Origin: Haloarcula halophila
GTDB taxonomy: Archaea > Halobacteriota > Halobacteria > Halobacteriales > Haloarculaceae
Direction: 5' to 3'
Assembly: GCF_029278565.1 (NCBI RefSeq)
Contig: NZ_CP119559.1
Coordinates: 620,001-684,000, forward strand
Length of the DNA stretch: 64,000 bases
Shown: positions 1 through 8,657 of the stretch, piece by piece
How positions within the stretch are numbered: the stretch's first letter is position 1
Layout of the letters: every line of letters begins with the position of its first letter
Notes under the pieces: generated by a model
What the model was told of the DNA's origin: nothing
Seen by the model: the letters and a program-made list of their open reading frames with translations, nothing else
Databases searched by the model: none
Program-made: the position numbers and the translations under genes

Positions 1-1
1 C

Positions 2-238
2 AACGTCAAATCCGGCAGTGTCAAGGGCGGGCGCTCGCGCCCGGTCGTCGACCTCGTGGTCGGAGTCGGCGGGACACAACACACGGTCACGGCCAGCGTC
101 GAGGACCGCTCACACATGGACTATCCGCTGTTGCTCGGTCGAGACATCCTCAAACACTACCAAGTCGACGTGACCCGTCGAGCCGACGACGAAACGGACC
201 CCGACACGGAGGAAGAGGAAGAGACAGCCGAGGAGTAG
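2..238 (+). CDS. ATP-dependent zinc protease / retropepsin-like protein, C-terminal part
   Basis: This is the 3' end of a gene that begins before the window; the reading frame is open from base 2. The fragment holds an Arg-Pro-Val-Val strand, then a DRSHMDYPLLLGRDIL block. That pattern is typical of the putative zinc-protease family (PF05618) often found beside RimK-type ATP-grasp ligases, a single-domain aspartyl-protease-like fold. The tail after DV(T) is a run of Asp and Glu, as expected for a haloarchaeal protein. The stop codon TAG directly abuts the stop of the convergent glycosylase gene. The catalytic start of the domain is outside the window, so activity cannot be judged. Confidence 0.7.
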   Translation, partial: NVKSGSVKGGRSRPVVDLVVGVGGTQHTVTASVEDRSHMDYPLLLGRDILKHYQVDVTRRADDETDPDTEEEEETAEE

Positions 239-850
239 TTACTCCTCGACGACCTCGGCGACGCCGTCGGCGATGTCCTCCTCGGCCCGCCAGAGGTAGA
301 GGCTCGCGTAGCTCCGGTAGGGCGCCCATCGCTGGGCGAACGTCGCCATCTCCGCACGGTCGTACCCCTCGCCGACGACGGTTTCGAACCCCTTTCTGAT
401 CCCGAGATCCCCGACGGGAAAGACGTCGGGTCGCCCGAGCGAGAAGAGGAGTTGCATGTTCGCCGTCCACTCGCCGACGCCGGTGATCGCAGTCAGTTCC
501 GCCCGGACCGCGTCGTCGTCCATCTCGGCGAGGGACTCCCGCGAGTACCCCTCTTCCAGAAAGGCGTCGGCGACGGCGTTGACGTACCGGGTCTTCTGCC
601 GGGAGAGACCGGCGTCTTTCAGTAGCTGATCGTCGGCTGCCTGTACCCCCTCCGGGGTCACCTCGATGGCCTCGAACAGCCGTTCCCTGGTCGCCGCTGC
701 CGATGCCATCGACACCTGCTGGCGCAGGATCGACGTCACCAACCGCTGGAAGAGGTCGTCGGCCGGGTCCAGCGTGAGATCGCCGTGATGGTCGACCAGC
801 GGGCCGAGGTACTCGTCGGAGCGCAACTGCTCGTGGGGTGACTCGGTCAT
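239..850 (-). CDS. DNA-3-methyladenine glycosylase II (HhH-GPD, AlkA-like)
   Basis: A 203-residue base-excision repair glycosylase that removes alkylated bases from DNA. The helix-hairpin-helix is visible at residues 122-132 (ITGVGEWTANM), followed by the Pro-Val-Gly-Asp motif; Asp148 is the expected catalytic aspartate of the HhH-GPD family. There is no C-terminal Cys cluster, so it is not an endonuclease III type with a 4Fe-4S cluster. It lacks the N-terminal domain of E. coli AlkA, which matches the shorter archaeal and Bacillus-type AlkA proteins. The gene is convergent with the zinc-protease-like gene with no spacer. Substrate range is inferred from family only. Confidence 0.85.
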   Translation of the reverse strand: MTESPHEQLRSDEYLGPLVDHHGDLTLDPADDLFQRLVTSILRQQVSMASAAATRERLFEAIEVTPEGVQAADDQLLKDAGLSRQKTRYVNAVADAFLEEGYSRESLAEMDDDAVRAELTAITGVGEWTANMQLLFSLGRPDVFPVGDLGIRKGFETVVGEGYDRAEMATFAQRWAPYRSYASLYLWRAEEDIADGVAEVVEE

Positions 851-890
851 GATCCCGACGTAGTGGGCCGGCGGTGATGAACCTGACTGC

Positions 891-1442
891 TCAGCAGTCA
901 GCCGCCCGACGGGAGGTGTCGTCGGTCGCGCGGTCGTCGATCGGTTTCGCCGGGTTCCCGGCGACGGTCGTTCCCGGTGGAACGTCCTCGACGACCACGG
1001 AGCCGGCGCCGACCGTCGCGCCGTCGCCGACGGTGATCGGACCCAGAAGCGTCGCGTCCGCGCCGACGGTCACGTCGTCGCCCAACGTCGGATGGCGCTT
1101 CTCGCGGCGCATCGATGCACCGCCAAGCGTGACGCCGTGGTACAACAGGACGTCGTCCCCGATCTCGGCGGTCTCACCGACGACAGTTCCCATTCCGTGA
1201 TCGATGAACAGCCGGTCACCGACGTCGGCGGCGGGGTGGATCTCGACACCGGTGAGCAGCCGAGTCACGTGCGAGAGGAGCCGTGCGGCGAACGGGAACC
1301 CCCCTTCGAAGAGCGCGTGGGCGACTCTGAAGAGCCAGACGGCGTGGAGCCCCGGATACGTGAGGATGACCTCGACGGTGTTCCTGGCAGCGGGGTCTTT
1401 GGCGAGTGCGGTGCGAACGTCGTCTCGGAGTGTCTCGAACAT
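891..1442 (-). CDS. cysE: Serine O-acetyltransferase
   Basis: Acetylates L-serine with acetyl-CoA, the first step of cysteine synthesis. From the ATG at 1442 the protein has 183 residues: an N-terminal helical part (1-65) and then left-handed beta-helix hexapeptide repeats ([47 protein letters not shown]). The Asp81-His82 pair followed by [10 protein letters not shown] matches the active-site region of CysE. An upstream in-frame ATG at 1529 would add 29 residues unlike the family, so 1442 is preferred. A second cysteine gene (cysteine synthase, 38217-39128) lies elsewhere in the window. Confidence 0.9.
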   Translation of the reverse strand: MFETLRDDVRTALAKDPAARNTVEVILTYPGLHAVWLFRVAHALFEGGFPFAARLLSHVTRLLTGVEIHPAADVGDRLFIDHGMGTVVGETAEIGDDVLLYHGVTLGGASMRREKRHPTLGDDVTVGADATLLGPITVGDGATVGAGSVVVEDVPPGTTVAGNPAKPIDDRATDDTSRRAADC

Positions 1443-1713
1443 GGTGTGGCGTGTGTCGTGTCGGGACGGTCGCTTGGATGCCGTGCGTGGGAGAACAACT
1501 GTCGCTGGCGCTACCGACAACAGCGACACGCCACTGAACCGCGGGCGAGTGGTTCGACCGCCGAGCCTTCGGGCGACGGGAGTACGGCACCCATCATATC
1601 CAGGTTTAACGGCGACGACCGGTTAAATGACGCGGTTAGGGTCGAATGAACTCCCCTGGAGTTCCTGAACGAGAGAAACGTTGAAACGTGGGCCGACAGT
1701 CTGAGTACACGTC
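1443..1713. other. Intergenic region between divergent cysE and the HAD-ECH fusion gene
   Basis: This 271-base divergent spacer contains AT-rich elements near 1595-1605 (catatccaggtttaac) and 1620-1628 (ggttaaatg), the only TATA-like sequences seen. If the first serves cysE, its mRNA would carry a leader well over 100 bases, unlike the mostly leaderless genes here. No RNA gene or convincing small ORF was recognised. Confidence 0.4.
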
Positions 1714-3678
1714 ATGGACTTCGAGGAGATCGAGACGATCACGGTACTGGGAGCCGGAAATATGGGCCACGGCATCGCAGAAGTCGCAGCGCTGGCCGGC
1801 TACGACGTGCGGATGCGGGACATCAAAGACGAGTTCGTCCAGGACGGCTACGACGACATCGAGTGGTCGTTGAACAAACTCGCCGAGAAAGAGCAACTCA
1901 CACAGGACGAGGCCGACGCGACACTCGACCGGATCACCCCGCTGGTCGACGTCGAGGAGGCGGTCAGTGACGCCGACGTGGTCATCGAGGCAGTCCCGGA
2001 GAAGATGGAGATCAAGAAAGACGTCTACGAGGAGGTCGAGGAGTACGCGCCCGAGGCGGCCATCTTCGCGACGAACACCTCCAGTCTCTCGATCACCGAA
2101 CTCTCGGAAGTGACCGAGCGGCCCGAACAGTTCTGCGGGATGCACTTCTTCAACCCGCCGGTCCGAATGCAGTTGGTCGAGGTCATCTCCGGCGCTCACA
2201 GCAGCGAGGAGACCCTCGATACCATCGAGCAACTGGCCGAGGCCTTCGACAAGTCGCCGGTCCGCGTGCGCAAGGACTCGCCCGGCTTCATCGTCAACCG
2301 CATCCTCGTCCCGCTGATGAACGAGGCCTGCTGGCTCGTCCACGACGACGAGGCCACCATCGCCGAAGTGGACTCGACGACAAAGTTCGACATCGGCCTC
2401 CCGATGGGGTCGTTCGAACTCTCCGACCAGGTGGGCAACGACGTGGGCCTGCACGTGCTTGAATACATGCACGAGGTTCTGGGCGAGCCCTACGCGCCGT
2501 GTCCGCTCCTCGAAGAGAAAGTCGAGAACGAGGAACTCGGAAAGAAGACCGGCAAGGGCTTCTACGACTACGAGAACGGGGGCGTCGACATCCCGACCGA
2601 CGCCGGGAGCGACCACGTCGAGAACCGCCTGCTGGCCGTGATGGCGAACGAGGTCGGCAAACTCGTCGAGAACGACGTCGCACCGGTCGGCGACATCGAC
2701 GACGCCGTCATGCTGGGCGGTGGCTTCCCCGAAGGTCCCGCGAAGCTGGCCGACAAGGCCGGACTGGAGACGCTCGTCGAGACCCTGGAGGCGGCCCACG
2801 AGGAGACCGGCGGGGAACGGTTTGCCGTCTCCGGGGGGCTCCGGAACGCGGCCACGGAGGGTGGCTTCTACGGGAGCGACGACGAGGGGACGACCGAGTT
2901 CGAGAACATCGTCGTCGACTACCCCGGCGAGATGGTCGGCCACGTCGAACTCGACCGTCCCCACCGGATGAACACGGTCAGTCCCGACCTGATGGACGAA
3001 CTGAGTGAGGCGATCGACCTGCTGGCCGAGGACGACGACGTGCGTGCGATCCTGCTGACGGGGGCCGGCGACAAGGCGTTCTCCGCCGGGGCCGACGTCC
3101 AGTCGATGGCCTCGAACGCGACCCCACTGGAGGCGGTCGAACTCTCGAAGAAGGGCCAGGAGACCTTCGGGAAACTGGAGGAGTGCCCGATGCCCGTCGT
3201 CGCGGGGATCGACGGCTACGCGCTGGGTGGCGGGATGGAACTGGCGACCTGTGCGGACCTGCGAGTGGCCTCCGAACGCTCGGAACTGGGACAGCCCGAA
3301 CACAATCTCGGCCTCCTGCCGGGGTGGGGCGGGACCCAGCGGCTGGCCAACATCGTCGGCGAGGGCCGGGCGAAAGAGATCATCTTCACCGCCGAGCGCT
3401 ACGACGCCGCGGAGATGGCCGACTACGGCTTCGTCAACGAGGTCGTCGCAAACGACGAACTCGACGACCGCGCGTTCGAACTGGCCGCCGACCTCGCCGC
3501 CGGCCCACCGGTCGCACAGCGGTTCACCAAACGGGCGATGCACGCGGGCCGCGACGACACCGAGGCGGGTCTGGAGGTCGAATCCCAGGCCTTCGGCCAC
3601 CTCATCGGCACCGACGACGTGATGGAGGGGATCACCGCGTTCATGGGCGACGGCGAACCGGAGTTCGAAGGGAAGTAA
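1714..3678 (+). CDS. 3-hydroxyacyl-CoA dehydrogenase / enoyl-CoA hydratase fusion
   Basis: A 654-residue bifunctional enzyme for consecutive steps of short or medium acyl-CoA metabolism (hydration of enoyl-CoA, then NAD-linked oxidation of 3-hydroxyacyl-CoA). Residues 1-300 carry the dehydrogenase: Rossmann GAGNMG at 13-18, the ATNTSSL and GMHFFNPP active-site segments, and a C-terminal KKTGKGFYDY region. A second dehydrogenase C-terminal-like segment follows, then an enoyl-CoA hydratase/crotonase domain from about residue 400 (FSAGADV oxyanion segment, DGYALGGGMELA). The order HAD-ECH is opposite to bacterial FadB and matches archaeal crotonase fusions. It stands alone between the cysE spacer and a sensor kinase. 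Confidence 0.92.
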   Translation: MDFEEIETITVLGAGNMGHGIAEVAALAGYDVRMRDIKDEFVQDGYDDIEWSLNKLAEKEQLTQDEADATLDRITPLVDVEEAVSDADVVIEAVPEKMEIKKDVYEEVEEYAPEAAIFATNTSSLSITELSEVTERPEQFCGMHFFNPPVRMQLVEVISGAHSSEETLDTIEQLAEAFDKSPVRVRKDSPGFIVNRILVPLMNEACWLVHDDEATIAEVDSTTKFDIGLPMGSFELSDQVGNDVGLHVLEYMHEVLGEPYAPCPLLEEKVENEELGKKTGKGFYDYENGGVDIPTDAGSDHVENRLLAVMANEVGKLVENDVAPVGDIDDAVMLGGGFPEGPAKLADKAGLETLVETLEAAHEETGGERFAVSGGLRNAATEGGFYGSDDEGTTEFENIVVDYPGEMVGHVELDRPHRMNTVSPDLMDELSEAIDLLAEDDDVRAILLTGAGDKAFSAGADVQSMASNATPLEAVELSKKGQETFGKLEECPMPVVAGIDGYALGGGMELATCADLRVASERSELGQPEHNLGLLPGWGGTQRLANIVGEGRAKEIIFTAERYDAAEMADYGFVNEVVANDELDDRAFELAADLAAGPPVAQRFTKRAMHAGRDDTEAGLEVESQAFGHLIGTDDVMEGITAFMGDGEPEFEGK

Positions 3679-3711
3679 CGACCCGGACGGAGTGAGACGC
3701 CGGCACCCGTT

Positions 3712-3720
3712 CTTTATAAC
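3712..3720 (+). promoter_or_regulatory. TATA box of the sensor kinase gene
   Basis: The sequence ctttataac lies about 40 bases before the GTG start at 3757, in the short spacer after the HAD-ECH stop. It is the only AT-rich element there and is placed as expected for an archaeal promoter with a very short leader. Confidence 0.55.
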
Positions 3721-3756
3721 CGATAACTCCCTAGCCGTTACCGTGTGGGTTGACAC

Positions 3757-5163
3757 GTGACCGAATCGCCGGTCCTGTACGTCGGGCACGATCACGAGAC
3801 GGCCGCGACGCTGGGAGACGATGTGACGACTGTCGGCTCCCTCGACGAGGCGCTTTCAGCGCTCGATGGAGTCGGTTGTATCGTCAGCGAGTACGACCTC
3901 GGCGAGCGTGACGGACTCGAACTGCTCGATGCCGTCCGGGATCGGCGACCCACGGTCTCGTTCGTACTCGTTCCCGAGACCGGCGACGGCGAGATCGCCA
4001 GCCGTGCCGTCGACGCGGACGTGACCGCCTTGCTCCCGCAGGACCTCCCCGAGTACGGGCGTCGCCTCCGTGAGCGGGTCGGTGAGCTACAGAATCCCGA
4101 CGCGGGCGAAGGTGGGCCACTGTTTTCGAAGATCGTCGACGGTGTGGGCGTCGGCGTCGCGCTATACGCCGCAGACGGTCGGTACCGCTACGTCAACCCG
4201 AACTACGTCGAGATGCTCGACCGCTCCCGTCAGTCCCTCGTCGACACTCCGATATGGGAGATCAACCCGGAGATCGATCCCGATCAGTTCGAGGAGTACT
4301 GGGACTCGTTCGACGTGGGCGAGACACGCCGTGCAGAGACGACACACCGGCGGTCGAACGGGACGGTACTCCCGGTCGAGACACATACCACGGCGATCAC
4401 CGTCGGCGACCGCCGATACCACGTCGGGACGATAACCGATATCAGCGACCGGCTAGCCGATCGGACTGAGCTCGAACGACAGAACGAGCGACTCGAACAG
4501 TTCGCCAGCGTGATCAGCCACGACCTCCGGAACCCCCTCGACGTGGCGATGGGGCGGACGACAGTCCTCAGTGAGGAGTGTGACAGCGAGCACCTGACGG
4601 TGATCTCGGGAGCGCTGGACCGGATGGACGCACTCATCAGCGACGTGCTCACGCTCGCACGCGAGGGCAGAGAGATCACGGACCCACAGCAGGTCGAGCT
4701 CGCGCAAGTCGCCGAGACGGCCTGGAAGACCGTCGGTACCCAGCAAGCGACACTCTCTGTCGAGGAACTGGGGGTGGTCCGGGCCGACGCGAGTCGGCTC
4801 CAACGACTGTTCGAGAACCTGTTTCGCAACGCCGTCGAACACGGTTCGACGGGCAATCGGACGGCGTCCGATGACGCCGTGGAACACGGCCGCGTCGACG
4901 GCGCAGATATCACGATCACCGTCGGGCGGTTCGACCCCGAGGGGTCGGTCGGGGGATTCTTCGTCGCCGACGACGGCGTCGGGTTCGAAGACGTCGACCC
5001 CGACGAGGTGTTCGAGGAGGGCTTCACGACGAGTGAGACGGGAACAGGATTCGGACTCGCGATCGTCCAGAGCGTCGCCGAAGCCCACGGCTGGACAGTC
5101 CGTGCACGACAGAGCGAACAGGGGGGCGCTCGCATCGACGTCCTCGGCGTCGAGTGGCGTTGA
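3757..5163 (+). CDS. Sensor histidine kinase with receiver-like, PAS, HisKA and HATPase domains
   Basis: A soluble 468-residue haloarchaeal signal-transduction kinase starting at GTG. Residues 1-110 form a receiver-like domain, about 125-235 a PAS sensor, then HisKA with phospho-acceptor His255 (SHDLRNPL) and a HATPase with N box (FENLFRNAVEHG), G1 (DDGVGF) and G2 (GTGFGLAIV). No membrane segments are seen, so it senses a cytoplasmic signal. In the receiver the usual phospho-Asp position reads Glu45 (SEYDL), so this domain probably cannot be phosphorylated normally. No partner response regulator is adjacent. The ligand and output are unknown. Confidence 0.88.
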   Translation: MTESPVLYVGHDHETAATLGDDVTTVGSLDEALSALDGVGCIVSEYDLGERDGLELLDAVRDRRPTVSFVLVPETGDGEIASRAVDADVTALLPQDLPEYGRRLRERVGELQNPDAGEGGPLFSKIVDGVGVGVALYAADGRYRYVNPNYVEMLDRSRQSLVDTPIWEINPEIDPDQFEEYWDSFDVGETRRAETTHRRSNGTVLPVETHTTAITVGDRRYHVGTITDISDRLADRTELERQNERLEQFASVISHDLRNPLDVAMGRTTVLSEECDSEHLTVISGALDRMDALISDVLTLAREGREITDPQQVELAQVAETAWKTVGTQQATLSVEELGVVRADASRLQRLFENLFRNAVEHGSTGNRTASDDAVEHGRVDGADITITVGRFDPEGSVGGFFVADDGVGFEDVDPDEVFEEGFTTSETGTGFGLAIVQSVAEAHGWTVRARQSEQGGARIDVLGVEWR

Positions 5164-5224
5164 TCGACGGTTGCCGCCACCGATTGGGGTGAGACAACGC
5201 CACAGGGAGCCGGCGTTTCGATGG

Positions 5225-5232
5225 GATTAAAA
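5225..5232 (+). promoter_or_regulatory. Box A promoter of the tRNA-Glu gene
   Basis: gattaaaa is centred about 29 bases before the first tRNA base at 5258, the expected TATA/box A position for an archaeal stable-RNA gene. Confidence 0.6.
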
Positions 5233-5257
5233 CGGAGCACCCGGTACAGTAGGATGC

Positions 5258-5362
<105 letters not shown>

Positions 5363-5462
5363 CATTCTCACGAGGTGTCTCCCGGAGAGCGTTGCGTTCG
5401 ACCGTCATCACCGATGATCCGGGAGCGACAGCTATTTTCGGTGACCGGACGACTGGCCGCCC

Positions 5463-6644
5463 ATGCAAGCAGTGATTCTGGCGGCGGGCGAAGGGACGCG
5501 GATGCGACCGCTGACGGCCAACACACCGAAGCCGATGCTCCCGGTCGCCGACCGGCCGCTCGTGGCACACACCGTCGATACGGCCATCGCCGCCGGTGCC
5601 GAAGAGCTGATATTCGTCGTCGGATACGAAGCCGACGACGTCCGGTCGTACTTCGGCGACAGCTACGGGGGTGTCCCGGTCTCGTTTGCCGTCCAGGCCG
5701 AGCAACTCGGGACGGCCGACGCCGTCGACGCGGCCAGCGAGTACATCGACGGTCCCTTCGCCGTCCTCAACGGCGACAACCTCTACGACGAGGCGAGCCT
5801 GACCGCGCTGTTCGAGGCCGCACCGTCGGTCGCAGCCTACCGCGTCGAGGACCCGAGCAACTACGGCGTGCTCTCGACGGACGGCGATACCGTCACCGAC
5901 ATCGTCGAGAAACCCGCCGACCCGCCGACAGAACTCGCCAACGCCGGCGCGTACGTGTTCCCGGCGGCGGCCCGGGAGTGGCTGAGTGTGCCACTCAGCG
6001 ACCGCGGCGAGCGCGAGATCACCGACGTACTCGCGAGAGTGATCGCGGAACAGACCGTCACCGCCGTCGAAGTCGACCGCTGGCTCGACGTGGGCCGGCC
6101 GTGGGAACTGCTCGAAGCCAACGAGTGGAAACTGGCCGAGATGGACCGCCGACTCGACGGCGACGTCCGCGGGGACGCCGACCTCCGAGGGACCGTCGTC
6201 GTCGAGGAGGGAGCCGTCGTCGAACCCGGCGTCGTGATCGACGGACCGGCACTCGTCCGATCGGGGGCGACGGTCGGTCCCAACGCCTACGTCCGCGGCG
6301 CGACGCTACTCGGGGAAGACGCCCACGTCGGCCACGGCGTCGAGATCAAGAACTCCGTCGTCGGGCGGGACTCGAACGTCCCGCACGTCTCCTACGTGGG
6401 CGACAGCATCCTAGGGTCCGAGGTCAACTTCGGTGCCAGTACGCAGGTGGCGAACCTCCGTCACGACGGGGAGGACGTGCGCATGACGGTCAAAGGTGAG
6501 CGGGTCTCGACCGGCCGCCGGAAGTTCGGTGTCGTCGCGGGCGACCGGGTCAAGACGGCGATCAACACGAGCCTCAACGCCGGCGTCGTGCTCTCGACGG
6601 GGGCGACGACGACCCCCGGCGAATCTGTCACCAGAGATCGGTGA
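5463..6644 (+). CDS. glmU: Bifunctional sugar-1-phosphate nucleotidylyltransferase / acetyltransferase (GlmU-like)
   Basis: A 393-residue enzyme likely making UDP-GlcNAc or a related nucleotide sugar. Residues 1-230 form the nucleotidyltransferase domain: the signature GEGTRMRPLT...PKPMLPV near the N-terminus, the metal-binding NGDN (about residues 102-105) and a VEKP segment. From about 235 the protein is a left-handed beta helix of hexapeptide repeats, ending with the ASTQVANLRHDG and GVVAGDRVKTAINTSLNAG segments seen in archaeal GlmU acetyltransferases (Sulfolobus ST0452 type). The exact sugar cannot be told from sequence. It follows the tRNA gene by 100 bases and probably forms its own transcript. 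Confidence 0.85.
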   Translation: MQAVILAAGEGTRMRPLTANTPKPMLPVADRPLVAHTVDTAIAAGAEELIFVVGYEADDVRSYFGDSYGGVPVSFAVQAEQLGTADAVDAASEYIDGPFAVLNGDNLYDEASLTALFEAAPSVAAYRVEDPSNYGVLSTDGDTVTDIVEKPADPPTELANAGAYVFPAAAREWLSVPLSDRGEREITDVLARVIAEQTVTAVEVDRWLDVGRPWELLEANEWKLAEMDRRLDGDVRGDADLRGTVVVEEGAVVEPGVVIDGPALVRSGATVGPNAYVRGATLLGEDAHVGHGVEIKNSVVGRDSNVPHVSYVGDSILGSEVNFGASTQVANLRHDGEDVRMTVKGERVSTGRRKFGVVAGDRVKTAINTSLNAGVVLSTGATTTPGESVTRDR

Positions 6645-6671
6645 TCGGTTCGGCTTCGGGACGGATATGTG

Positions 6672-6680
6672 GGATTAAGT
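6672..6680 (+). promoter_or_regulatory. TATA box of the small zinc-finger gene
   Basis: ggattaagt lies about 30 bases before the ATG at 6706, consistent with a leaderless transcript. Confidence 0.5.
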
Positions 6681-6705
6681 AGGGTGACACCGACGCTCAG
6701 ATACG

Positions 6706-6891
6706 ATGGTCGACCCGACATCGGATCACCACGAGGACATCGACAAGGACGAGGCGCCGAACTGTGCGACGTGTGGCGACCCCATCGCGAACGAGACCAC
6801 CCATCGCGTCCTGACCTGGATCGAAGAGGGAGCCGTCCAGACTGCCCACTTCTGTGACGAACAGTGTCGTTCCGACTGGGACGGGGAGTGA
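6706..6891 (+). CDS. Small haloarchaeal zinc-finger protein
   Basis: A 61-residue acidic protein with two Cys pairs, CATC near residue 20 and CDEQC near residue 50, plus a central HRVLTW segment. The spacing suggests one treble-clef-like zinc site. Proteins of this size with paired Cys motifs are abundant in haloarchaea and mostly uncharacterised. A TATA box 30 bases upstream supports expression. It is not obviously in an operon. DNA, RNA or protein binding is possible; nothing in the sequence chooses between them. Confidence 0.7.
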   Translation: MVDPTSDHHEDIDKDEAPNCATCGDPIANETTHRVLTWIEEGAVQTAHFCDEQCRSDWDGE

Positions 6892-7147
6892 GACGGTCCG
6901 ATCGCGTTCCCAGGCGACAGAAAGCCCGTTCTGTGGATCTCTGTTCGATTGCGTAGACGAGCCGTCGACACCGGATCGTCCGTGCGTATCTCCCCTCCCT
7001 GCTCCCGTATCCTGTCGTCTCGATCGGCCACTCGTGAGAACCACCACGGCACTCGTCTCCGCGGCCGACACACAGGCGCCCCCGACGAGCGGGCCGAGAA
7101 GTTCACAGCATCCTCGGACGAACTCGACGTTCGTCCACTGATCGCGT
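6892..7147. other. Convergent intergenic region
   Basis: 256 bases between the zinc-finger gene and the CNNM gene. I see no conserved ORF, tRNA or strong inverted repeat. It contains no recognisable CBS-domain remnant that would extend the CNNM gene. Confidence 0.3.
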
Positions 7148-7660
7148 TCACTCCTCGTCCTCGTAGGGGCGCTCGATGTCCGGCTGGCCGCCGATCCGTC
7201 TGGTTATCTGTCTGGTCAGCAGATCGAACGCGACGACGGCCGGATAGAGGAGCAGTTCGACGTACCGAAGCGGCCGGACGACCCGGAGCGCGTACGAGTT
7301 GGCGTGCCCGAGACCGTAGGACTTCGGGACGATCTCGCCCGCGACGAGGATGACGCTGCTTGCGACGACTGTCGTGACCAGGACCGCGACACTCGACTGC
7401 ACGTGATCGACCAACAACGCCGTCAGTAGGCTGGAGATCGCGATGTTGACGACGTTGTTCCCGACCAGGATCGTGACCAACAGGCGGTGTGGATCGGCAA
7501 GCACTTCGAGGGCCGCCGCTCCGCGGGGATCGGACTCGGCAGCGGCGGTCAGTGACTCTCGCGAGACCGTGAACAACGCCGTCTCGCTGCTGGAGAAGAA
7601 CGCACTCGCAGCCAGCAAGACGACGATAGTACCCAAACTCGACAGCGTCGACGTGTCCAT
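7148..7660 (-). CDS. CNNM (DUF21) domain membrane protein without CBS domains
   Basis: From the ATG at 7660 the protein has about 170 residues, with an N-terminal membrane helix, the FFSSSETALFTVSR motif, the VGNNVVNIAISSLLTA segment and the GEIVPKSYG motif, all hallmarks of the CNNM/CorC transmembrane domain linked to Mg2+ or Na+ transport. Full-length CorC/CNNM proteins continue with two CBS domains. This one stops just after the IERPYEDEE segment that would lead into them. A longer start at 7693 adds 11 non-conserved residues. Transport activity or partnership with a separate CBS protein is inferred only. Confidence 0.8.
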   Translation of the reverse strand: MDTSTLSSLGTIVVLLAASAFFSSSETALFTVSRESLTAAAESDPRGAAALEVLADPHRLLVTILVGNNVVNIAISSLLTALLVDHVQSSVAVLVTTVVASSVILVAGEIVPKSYGLGHANSYALRVVRPLRYVELLLYPAVVAFDLLTRQITRRIGGQPDIERPYEDEE

Positions 7661-7731
7661 ACCGACACCACACGCCCCATCCCGAAAGTCCACCCGGAAA
7701 GAATTATCCCGCTCGGGTGTACCCCTCCGGT

Positions 7732-8475
7732 ATGGAAGTCACGTTACTGGAAGCGACTTCGGACCCGGAGGAACTCGTCTGCAAGGCGGCCCGGAACGAC
7801 TACAGCGGGGAGTTCGTGGGCGGGCAGCCCTTCGACGCGACGATGGAGACCGTCGAAGGTGCGGACATGGAGGAAAAGAAGGAGACGCTCATCGGTCACC
7901 TGCTCGAACACGGCCACTTCGGCCCGTTCGAACACCCACAGATCACGTTCGCGGTGAAAGGCGTCTCCCGCTCGTGTATGGCACAGATCACGCGTCACCG
8001 ACACGTCTCCTTCGACGTCCAGTCGATGCGGTACGTCGCCTTCGACGACATCGACCCCGCAAAGGTCCGGGAGGGAGAACTGGTCGTCACCCCCCCGTCG
8101 GCGACCGACCCCGACTGGGTTGGCCGCAACCAGAAGACCGGCGATATCGACGAGGAGACGGTCGAGCGACGGACAGAAGTGTTCAACGACACCATCGAAC
8201 ACGCCGTCGAGTCCTACCAGGAACTCCTCGACCTGGGGATGCCACCCGAGGACGCCCGCTTCGTCCTCCCGATCGGGACGAAAGTCAACATCGTCATGTC
8301 GATGAACGCGCGGATGTTGATGCACGTCGCCGACATGCGCGCGGCGGCCGATGCCCAGTGGGAGATTCGAAACCTGACCGAAGACCTCCTGGATATCGCG
8401 GCCGACTGGTGTCCGATCACCTTCGCTCACTACGAGGAACACATGAAAAACCGGAAGAACCGGCTGGCACCCTGA
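7732..8475 (+). CDS. thyX: Flavin-dependent thymidylate synthase
   Basis: Makes dTMP from dUMP using FAD, NADPH and methylene-tetrahydrofolate. The 247-residue protein carries the ThyX signature RHRx7S at residues 88-98 (RHR at 88-90, Ser98), preceded by the HFGPFEHPQITF segment and followed by NARMLMHVADMR. The ATG at 7732 is preferred over 7717 because homologues start at MEVTLLE and an AT-rich element (gaattatcc) sits about 25 bases upstream. A long inverted repeat begins immediately after the stop. Confidence 0.96.
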   Translation: MEVTLLEATSDPEELVCKAARNDYSGEFVGGQPFDATMETVEGADMEEKKETLIGHLLEHGHFGPFEHPQITFAVKGVSRSCMAQITRHRHVSFDVQSMRYVAFDDIDPAKVREGELVVTPPSATDPDWVGRNQKTGDIDEETVERRTEVFNDTIEHAVESYQELLDLGMPPEDARFVLPIGTKVNIVMSMNARMLMHVADMRAAADAQWEIRNLTEDLLDIAADWCPITFAHYEEHMKNRKNRLAP

Positions 8476-8553
8476 TACTGCCGGCCGTAAGTTCGTAAAA
8501 ATGTTCGCCGCCCCGGGGTGGTGAATTATTTGAGTTTGTTACAGCCGGCAGTA
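8476..8553. repeat. 10-bp perfect inverted repeat flanking 58 bases downstream of thyX
   Basis: TACTGCCGGC at 8476-8485 is the exact reverse complement of GCCGGCAGTA at 8544-8553. The left arm starts at the first base after the thyX stop. The spacer contains ccccgggg and AT-rich stretches. It could be a thyX 3' structure, an operator for the following receptor gene, or a remnant of a small mobile element. Confidence 0.6.
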
Positions 8554-8622
8554 CGAGGACCCACCGACGACTCCGCGAGTGCTGAGTTGTACGGCCGTGG
8601 GACACCGTTGGTCGACAGACAA

Positions 8623-8632
8623 CATATTTTTA
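8623..8632 (+). promoter_or_regulatory. TATA box of the permuted LivK-type gene
   Basis: catattttta lies 26 bases before the ATG at 8658. The placement predicts a leaderless mRNA starting at that ATG, so it argues against the GTG at 8652 as start. Confidence 0.6.
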
Positions 8633-8657
8633 CGTTGGGGTTCAATCACGGGTGACT

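Noticed and set aside
1636-3795. A 719-codon open frame on the minus strand
   Set aside because: It is antisense to the HAD-ECH fusion. Its translation is His/Val/Asp/Gly-rich without domains, the usual shadow of GC-rich codon use.
8652-8657. GTG at 8652 as start of the permuted receptor
   Set aside because: The TATA box at 8623-8632 predicts a transcript start at or just before the ATG at 8658, and the signal peptide begins normally there.
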